From contig CAWZYM010000439.1 in NCBI GenBank assembly GCA_963966185.1, positions 97,024 through 161,023 on the forward strand: DNA of 64,000 nt, in the 5' to 3' direction. The notes under the pieces are model-generated. The model was not told the origin of the DNA. It ran no database searches and saw only the letters and a list, made by a program, of their open reading frames with translations. The position numbers were made by a program, and so were the translations under genes. This stretch comes from Rhabditoides inermis (lineage: Eukaryota > Nematoda > Chromadorea > Rhabditida > Rhabditidae). This document shows positions 53,101-62,100 of this stretch, in pieces; position 1 is the stretch's first letter, and each line of letters begins with the position of its first letter.

Positions 53101-56100
53101 TCAGTTGTCGTGGTGATGGAACGTGTGGATGTCGAAGCCGTTGTGACTTCGTCAGTTGTCGTGGTGATGGAAAGTGTGGATGTCGGAGCCGTTGTGACTT
53201 CGTCGGTTGTCGTGGTGATGGAAGGTGTGGATGTCGGAGCCGTTGTGATTTCCTCAGTTGTCGTGGTGATGGAAGGTGTGGATGTCGAAGCCGTTGTGAC
53301 TTCGTCAGTTGTCGTGGTAATGGAAGGTGTGGATATCGAAGCCGTTGTGACTTCGTTAGTTGTCGTGGTAATGGAAGGCGTGGATGTCGAAGCCGTTGTG
53401 ACTTCGTCAGTTGTCGTGGTGATGGAAGGTGTGGATGTTGAAGCCGTTGTGACTTTGTCAGTTGTCGTGGTGATGGAAGGTGTGGATGTCGAAGCCGTTG
53501 TGACTTCGTTAGTTGTCGTGGTGATGGAAGGTGTGGATGTCGAAGCCGTTGTGACTTCGTCAGTTGTCGTGGTGATGGAAGGTGTGGATGTCAAAGTCGT
53601 TGTGACTTTGTCAGTTGTCGTGGTGATGGAAGGTGTGGATGTTGAAGCCGTTGTGACTTTGTCAGTTGTCGTGGTGATGGAAGGTGTGGATGTCGAAGCC
53701 GTTGTGACTTCGTCAGTTGTCGTGATGATGGAAGGTGTGGATATCGAAGCCGTTGTGACTTTGTTAGTTGTCGTGGTAATGGAAGGTGTGGATGTCGAAG
53801 CCGTTGTGACTTCGTCAGTTGTCGTGGTGATGGAAGGTGTGGATGTTGAAGCCGTTGTGACTTCGTCAGTTGTTGTGCTGATGGAAGGTGTAAATGTCGA
53901 AGACGTTGTGAATTCGTCAGTTGTCGTGGTGATGGAAGGTGTGAATGTCGAAGCCGTTGTGATTTCGTCAGTTGTCGTGGTGATGGAAGGTGTGGATGTT
54001 GAAGCCGTTGTGATTTCCTCAGTTGTCGTGGTGATGGAAGGTGTGGATGTCGAAGCCGTTGTGGATTCGCCAGTTGTTGTGGTGATGGAAGGTGTGGATG
54101 TCGAAGCCGTTGTGACTTTGTCAGTTGTCGTGGTGATGGAAGGTGTGGATGTTGAAGCCGTTGTGACTTCGTCAGTTGTCGTGGTGATGGAAGGTGTGGA
54201 TGTCGAAGCCGTTGTGACTTCGTCAGTTGTCGTAATGATGGAAGGTGTGGATGTCGGAGCCGTTGTGACTTCGTCGGTTGTCGTGGTGATGGAATGTGTG
54301 GATGTCGAAGCCGTTGTGACTTCGTCAGTTGTCGTGGTGATGGAAGGTGTGGATGTCGAAGCCGTTGTGACTCCGTCAGTTGTCGTGGTGATGGAAGGTG
54401 TGGTTGTTGAAGCCGTTGTGACTCCGTCTGTTGTTGTGGTGATGGAAGGTGTGGATGTCGAAGTCGTTGTGACTTCGTCAGTTGTCGTGGTGATGGAAGG
54501 TGTGGATGTCGAAGTCGTTGTGACTTCGTCAGTTGTCGTGGTGATGGAAGGTGTGGATGTCGAAGCCGTTGTGACTTCGTCAGTTGTCGTGGTGATGGAA
54601 GGTGTGGATGTCGAAGCCGTTGTGACTTCGTCAGTTGTCGTGGTGATGGAAGGTGTGGATGTCGAAGCCGTTGTGACTTCGTCAGTTGTCGTGGTGATGG
54701 AAGGTGTGGATGTCGAAGCCGTTGTGACTTCGTCAGTTGTCGTGGTGATGGAAGGTGTGGATGTCGAAGCCGTTGTGACTTCGTCAGTTGTCGTGGTGAT
54801 GGAAGGTGTGGATGTCGAAGCCGTTGTGACTTCGTCAGTTGTCGTGGTGATGGAAGGTGTGGATGTCGAAGCCGTTGTGACTTCGTCGGTTGTCGTGGTG
54901 ATGGAATGTGTGGATGTCGAAGCCGTTGTGACTTCGTCAGTTGTCGTGGTGATGGAAGGTGTGGATGTCGAAGCCGTTGTGACTCCGTCAGTTGTCGTGG
55001 TGATGGAAGGTGTGGTTGTTGAAGCCGTTGTGACTCCGTCAGTTGTCGTGGTGATGGAAGGTGTGGATATCGAATCCGTTGTGACTTTGTTAGTTGTCGT
55101 GGTAATGGAAGGTGTGGATGTCGAAGCCGTTGTGACTTCGTCAGTTGTCGTGGTGATGAAAGGTGTGGATGTCGAAGCCGTTGTGACTCCGTCAGTTGTC
55201 GTGGTGATGGAAGGTGTGGTTATTGAAGCCGTTGTGACTCCGTCTGTTGTTGTGGTGATGGAAGGTGTGAATGTCGAAGTCGTTGTGACTTCGTCAGTTG
55301 TCGTGGTGATGGAAGGTGTGGATGTCGAAGCCGTTGTGACTTCGTCAGTTGTCGTGGTGATGGAAGGTGTGGATGTCGAAGCCGTTGTGACTTCGTCAGT
55401 TGTCGTGGTGATGGAAGGTGTGGATGTTGAAGCCGTTGTGACTTCGTCAGTTGTTGTGGTGATGGAAGGTGTGGATGTCGAAGCCGTTGTGACTTCGTCA
55501 GTTGTTGTGGTGATGGAAGGTGTGGATGTCGAAGCCGTTGTGACTTCGTCAGTTGTCGTGGTGATGGAAAGTGTGGATGTCGAAGCCGTTGTGACTTCGT
55601 CAGTTGTCATGGTGATGGAAGGTGTGGATGTCGAAGTCGTTGTGACTTTGTCAGTTGTCGTGGTGATGGAAGGTGTGGATGTTGAAGCCGTTGTGACTTC
55701 GTCAGTTGTCGTGGTGATGGAAGGTGTGGATATCGAATCCGTTGTGACTTTGTTAGTTGTCGTGGTAATGGAAGGTGTGGATGTCGAAGCCGTTGTGACT
55801 TCGTCAGTTGTCGTGGTGATGAAAGGTGTGGATGTTGAAGCCGTTGTGACTTCGTCAGTTGTCGTGGTGATGGCAGGTGTAAATGTCGAAGCCGTTGTGA
55901 ATTCGTCAGTTGTCGTTGTGATGGAAGGTGTGAATGTCGAAGCCGTTGTGATTTCGTCAGTTGTCGTGGTGATGGAAGGTGTGGATGTTGAAGCCGTTGT
56001 GATTTCCTCAGTTGTCGTGGTGATGGAAGGTGTGGATGTCGAAGCCGTTGTGGATTCGCCAGTTGTTGTGGTGATGGAAGGTGTGGATGTCGAAGCCGTT

Positions 56101-59100
56101 GTGACTTCGTCAGTTGTCGTGGTGATGGAAGGTGTGGATGTTAAAGCCGTTGTGACTTCGTCAGTTGTCGTGGTGATGGAAGGTGTTGATGTCGAAGCCG
56201 TTGTGACTTCGTCAGTTGTCGTAATGATGGAAGGTGTGGATGTCGGAGCCGTTGTGACTTCGTCGGTTGTCGTGGTGATGGAATGTGTGGATGTCGAAGC
56301 CGTTGTGACTTCGTCAGTTGTCGTGGTGATGGAAGGTGTGGATGTAGAAGCCGTTGTGACTCCGTCAGTTGTCGTGGTGATGGAAGGTGTCGTTGTTGAA
56401 GCCGTTGTGACTCCGTCTGTTGTTGTGGTGATGGAAGGTGTGGATGTCGAGCCCGTTGTGACTTCGTCAGTTGTCGTGGTGATGGAAGGTGTGAATATCA
56501 AAGCCGTTGTGACTTCGTCAGTTGTCGTTGTGATGGAAGGTGTGAATGTCGAAGCCGTTGTGATTTCGTCAGTTATCGTGGTGATGGAAGGTGTGGATGT
56601 TGAAGCCGTTGTGATTTCCTCAGTTGTCGTGGTGATGGAAGGTGTGGATGTCGAAGCCGTTGTGGATTCGCCAGTTGTTGTGGTGATGGAAGGTGTGGAT
56701 GTCGAAGCCGTTGTGACTTCGTCAGTTGTCGTGGTGATGGAAGGTGTGGATGTTGAAGCCGTTGTGACTTCGTCAGTTGTCGTGGTGATGGAAGGTGTGG
56801 ATGTCGAAGCCGTTGTGACTTCGTCAGTTGTCGTAATGATGAAAGGTGTGGATGTCGGAGCCGTTGTGACTTCGTCGGTTGTCGTGGTGATGGAATGTGT
56901 GGATGTCGAAGCCGTTGTGACTTCGTCAGTTGTCGTGGTGATGGAAGGTGTGGTTGTTGAAGCCGTTGTGACTCCGTCTGTTGTTGTGGTGATGGAAGGT
57001 GTGGATGTCGAACCCGTTGTGACTTCGTCAATTGTCGTGGTGATGGAAGGTGTGAATATCAAAGCCGTTGTGACTTCGTCAGTTGTCGTGGTGATGGAAG
57101 GTGTGGATGTCGAAGCCGTTGTGATTTCGTCAGTTGTCGTGGTGATGGAAGGTGTGGATGTTGAAGCCGTCGTGACTTCGTCAGTTGTCGTGGTGATGGA
57201 AGGTGTGGATGTTGAAGCCGTCGTGACTTCGTCCGTTGTCGTGGTGATGGAAAGTGTGAATATCAAAGCCGTTGTGACTTCGTCAGTTGTCGTAGTGATG
57301 GAAGGTGTGGATATCGAAGCCGTTGTGACTTCGTCAGTTGTCGTGGTGATGGAAGGTGTGGATGTTGAAGCCGTCGTGACTTCGTCAGTTGTCTTGGTGA
57401 TGGAAAGTGTGGATGTTGATGCCGTTGTGACTTCGTCAGTTGTCGTGGTGATGGAAGGTGTGGATGTCGAAGCCGTTGTGATTTCGTCAGTTGTTGTTGT
57501 GATGGAAGGTGTGGATGTTGAAGCCGTTGTGACTCCGTCAGTTGTCGTGGTGATGGAAGGTGTAGATGACGAAGCCGTTGTGACTTCGTCAGTTGTCGTA
57601 GTGATGGAAGGTGTGGATGTCGAAGCCGTTGTGACCTCGTCAGTTGTCGTGGTGATGGAAGGTGTGGATGTCGAAGCCGTTGTGACTTCGTCAGTTGTCG
57701 TGGTGATGGAAGGTGTGGATGTCGAAGCCGTTGTGTTGTCGTCAGTTGTCGTAGTGATGGAAGGTGTGGATGTCGAAGCCGTTGTGACTTCGTCAGTTGT
57801 CGCAGTGATGGAAGGTGTGGATGTCGAAGCCGTTGTGACTTCGTCAGTTGTCGTGGTGATGGAAGGTGTGGATGTTGAAGCCGTTGTGACTTTGTCAGTT
57901 GTCGTGGTGATGGAAGGTGTGGATGTTGAAGCCGTTGTGATTTCGTCAGTTGTCGTGGTGATGGAAGGTGTGGATGTTGATGCCGTTGTGACTTTGTCAG
58001 TTGTCCTGGTGATGGAAAGTGTGGATGTCGAAGCCGTTGTGACTTCGTCAGTTGTCGTGGTGATGGAAGGTGTGGATGTCGAAGCCGTTGTGACTTCGTC
58101 AGTTGTCGTGGTGATGGAAGGTGTGAATGTCGAAGCCGTTGTGACTTCGTCAGTTGTCGTGGTGATGGAAGGTGTGGATATCGAAGCCGTTGTGACTTGG
58201 TTAGTTGTCGTGGTAATTGAAGGTGTGGATGTCGAAGCCGTTGTGACTTCGTCAGTTGTCGTGGTGATGGAAGGTGTGGATGTCGAAGCCGTTGTGACTT
58301 TGTCAGTTGTCGTGGTGATGGAAGGTGTGGATGTCGAAGTCGTTGTGACTTTGTCAGTTGTCGTGGTGATGGAAGGTGTGGATGTTGAAGCCGTTGTGAC
58401 TTCGTCAGTTGTCGTGGTGATGGAAGGTGTGGATATCGAAGCCGTTGTGACTTTGTTAGTTGTCGTGGTGATGGAAGGTGTGGATATCGAAGCCGTTGTG
58501 ACTTTGTTAGTTGTCGTGGTAATGGAAGGTGTGGATGTCGAAGCCGTTGTGATTTCGTCAGTTGTCGTGGTGATGGAAGGTGTGGATGTTGAAGCCGTTG
58601 TGATTTCCTCAGTTGTCGTGGTGATGGAAGGTGTGGATGTCGAAGCCGTTGTGGATTCGCCAGTTGTTGTGGTGATGGAAGGTGTGGATGTCGAAGCCGT
58701 TGTGACTTTGTCAGTTGTCGTGGTGATGGAAGGTGTGGATGTTGAAGCCGTCGTGACTTCGTCAGTTGTCGTGGTGATGGAAGGTGTGGATGTTGAAGCC
58801 GTCGTGACTTCGTCCGTTGTCGTGGTGATGGAATGTGTCAATATCAAAGCCGTTGTGACTTCGTCAGTTGTCGTGGTGATGGAAGGTGTGGATGACGAAG
58901 CCGTTGTGACTTCGTCAGTTGTCGTAGTGATGGAAGGTGTGGATGTCGAAGCCGTTGTGACTTCGTTAGTTGTCGTGGTAAGGGAAGGTGTGGATGTCGA
59001 AGCCGTTATGACTTCGTCAGTTGTCGTGGTGATGGAAGGTGTGGATGTTGAAGCCGTTGTGACTTTGTCAGTTGTCGTGGTGATGGAAGGTGTGGATGTC

Positions 59101-62100
59101 GAAGCCGTTGTGACTTCGTTAGTTGTCGTGGTGATGGAAGGTGTGGATGTCGAAGCCGTTGTGACTTCGTCAGTTGTCGTGGTGATGGAAGGTGTGGATG
59201 TCAAAGTCGTTGTGACTTTGTCAGTTGTCGTGGTGATGGAAGGTGTGGATGTTGAAGCCGTTGTGACTTTGTCAGTTGTCGTGGTGATGGAAGGTGTGGA
59301 TGTCGAAGCCGTTGTGACTTCGTCAGTTGTCGTGATGATGGAAGGTGTGGATATCGAAGCCGTTGTGACTTTGTTAGTTGTCGTGGTAATGGAAGGTGTG
59401 GATGTCGAAGCCGTTGTGACTTCGTCAGTTGTCGTGGTGATGGAAGGTGTGGATGTTGAAGCCGTTGTGACTTCGTCAGTTGTTGTGCTGATGGAAGGTG
59501 TAAATGTCGAAGCCGTTGTGAATTCGTCAGTTGTCGTGGTGATGGAAGGTGTGAATGTTGAAGCCGTTGTGACTTTGTCAGTTGTCGTGGTGATGGAAGG
59601 TGTGGATGTCGAAGCCGTTGTGACTTCGTCAGTTGTCGTGATGATGGAAGGTGTGGATATCGAAGCCGTTGTGACTTTGTTAGTTGTCGTGGTAATGGAA
59701 GGTGTGGATGTCGAAGCCGTTGTGATTTCGTCAGTTGTCGTGGTGATGGAAGGTGTGGATGTTGAAGCCGTTGTGATTTCCTCAGTTGTCGTGGTGATGG
59801 AAGGTGTGGATGTCGAAGCCGTTGTGGATTCGCCAGTTGTTGTGGTGATGGAAGGTGTGGATGTCGAAGCCGTTGTGACTTTGTCAGTTGTCGTGGTGAT
59901 GGAAGGTGTGGATGTTGAAGCCGTCGTGACTTCGTCAGTTGTCGTGGTGATGGAAGGTGTGGATGTTGAAGCCGTCGTGACTTCGTCCGTTGTCGTGGTG
60001 ATGGAATGTGTCAATATCAAAGCCGTTGTGACTTCGTCAGTTGTCGTGGTGATGGAAGGTGTGGATGACGAAGCCGTTGTGACTTCGTCAGTTGTCGTAG
60101 TGATGGAAGGTGTGGATGTCGAAGCCGTTGTGACCTCGTCAGTTGTCGTGGTGATGGAAGGTGTGGATGTCGAAGCCGTTGTGACTTCGTCAGTTGTCGT
60201 GGTGATGGAAGGTGTGGATGTCGAAGCCGTTGTGACTTCGTCAGTTGTCGTGGTGATGGAAGGTGTGGATGTCGAAGCCGTTGTGACTTCGCCAGTTGTC
60301 GTGGTGATGGAAGGTGTGGATGTCGAAGTCGTTGTGACTTTGTCAGTTGTCGTGGTAATGGAAGTTGTGAATGTTGAAGCCGTTGTGACTTCGTCAGTTG
60401 TCGTGGTGATAGAAGGTGTGGATGTCGAAGCCGTTGTGACTTCGTCAGTTGTCGTGGTGATGGAAGGTGTGGATGTCAAAGCCGTTGTGACTTCGTCAGT
60501 TGTCGTGGTGATGGAAGGTGTGGATGTTGAAGCCGTTGTGACTTCGTCAGTTGTCGTGGTGATGGAAGGTGTGGATGACGGAGCCGTTGTGACTTTGTCA
60601 GTTGTCGTAGTGATGGAAGGTGTGGATGTCGAAGCCGTTGTGACCTCGTCAGTTGTCGTGGTGATGGAAGGTGTGGATGTCGAAGCCGTTGTGACTTCGT
60701 CAGTTGTCGTGGTGATGGAAGGTGTGGATGTCGAAGCCGTTGTGTTGTCGTCAGTTGTCGTAGTGATGGAGGGTGTGGATGTCGGAGCCGTTGTGACCTC
60801 GTCAGTTGTCGTAGTGATGGAAGGTGTGGATGTCGAAGCCGTTGTGACTTCGTCAGTTGTCGTGGTGATGGAAGGTGTGGATGTTGAAGCCGTTGTGACT
60901 TTGTCAGTTGTCGTGGTAATGGAAGTTGTGAATGTTGAAGCCGTTGTGACTTCGTCAGTTGTCGTGGTGATGGAAGGTGTGGATGTCGAAGCCGTTGTGA
61001 CTTCGTCAGTTGTCGTGGTGATGGAAGGTGTGGATGTCAAAGCCGTTGTGACTTCGTCAGTTGTCGTGGTGATGGAAGGTGTGGATGTCGAAGTCGTTGT
61101 GACTTTGTCAGTTGTCGTGGTGATGGAAGGTGTGGATGTTGAAGCCGTTGTGACTTCGTCAGTTGTCGTGGTGATGGAAGGTGTGGATGTTGAAGCCGTC
61201 GTGACTTCGTCAGTTGTCGTGGTGATGGAAAGTGTGGATGTTGATGCCGTTGTGACTTCGTCAGTTGTCGTGGTGATGAAAGGTGTGGATGTTAAAGCCG
61301 TTGTGATTTCGTCAGTTGTCGATGTGATGGAAGGTGTGGATGTTGAAGCCGTTGTGACTTCGTCAGTTGTCGTGGTGATGGAAGGTGTGGATGACGGAGC
61401 CGTTGTGACTTTGTCAGTTGTCGTAGTGATGGAAGGTGTGGATGTCGAAGCCGTTGTGACCTCGTCAGTTGTCGTGGTGATGGAAGGTGTGGATGTCGAA
61501 GCCGTTGTGACTTCGTCAGTTGTCGTGGTGATGGAAGGTGTGGATGTCGAAGCCGTTGTGTTGTCGTCAGTTGTCGTAGTGATGGAAGGTGTGGATGTCG
61601 GAGCCGTTGTGACCTCGTCAGTTGTCGTAGTGATGGAAGGTGTGGATGTCGAAGCCGTTGTGACTTCGTCAGTTGTCGTGGTGATGGAAGGTGTGGATGT
61701 TGAAGCCGTTGTGACTTTGTCAGTTGTCGTGGTGATGGAAGGTGTGGATGTTGAAGCCGTTGTGACTTCGTCAGTTGTCGTGGTGATGGAAGGTGTGGAT
61801 GTTGATGCCGTTGTGACTTTGTCAGTTGTCCTGGTGATGGAAGGTGTGGATGTCAAAGCCGTTGTGACTTCGTCAGTTGTCGTGGTGATGGAAGGTGTGG
61901 ATGTCGAAGCCGTTGTGACTTCGTCAGTTGTCGTGGTAATGAAAGGTGTGGATGTCGAAGCCGTTGTGACTTCTTCCGTTGTCGTGGTGATGGAAGGTGT
62001 GGACATCGAAGTCGTTGTGACTTTGTTAGTTGTCGTGGTAATGGAAGGTGTGGATGTCGAAGCTGTTGTGACTTTGTCAGTTGTCGTGGTGATGGAAGGT

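Noticed and set aside
50615..57031. Alternative minus-strand frames of 152-285 codons rich in KSQRLRHPHLPSPRQLT
   Set aside because: They are a second frame of the same 51-bp repeat. They are broken in several places, while the Thr/Ser frame is open throughout and ends in a ShKT domain.
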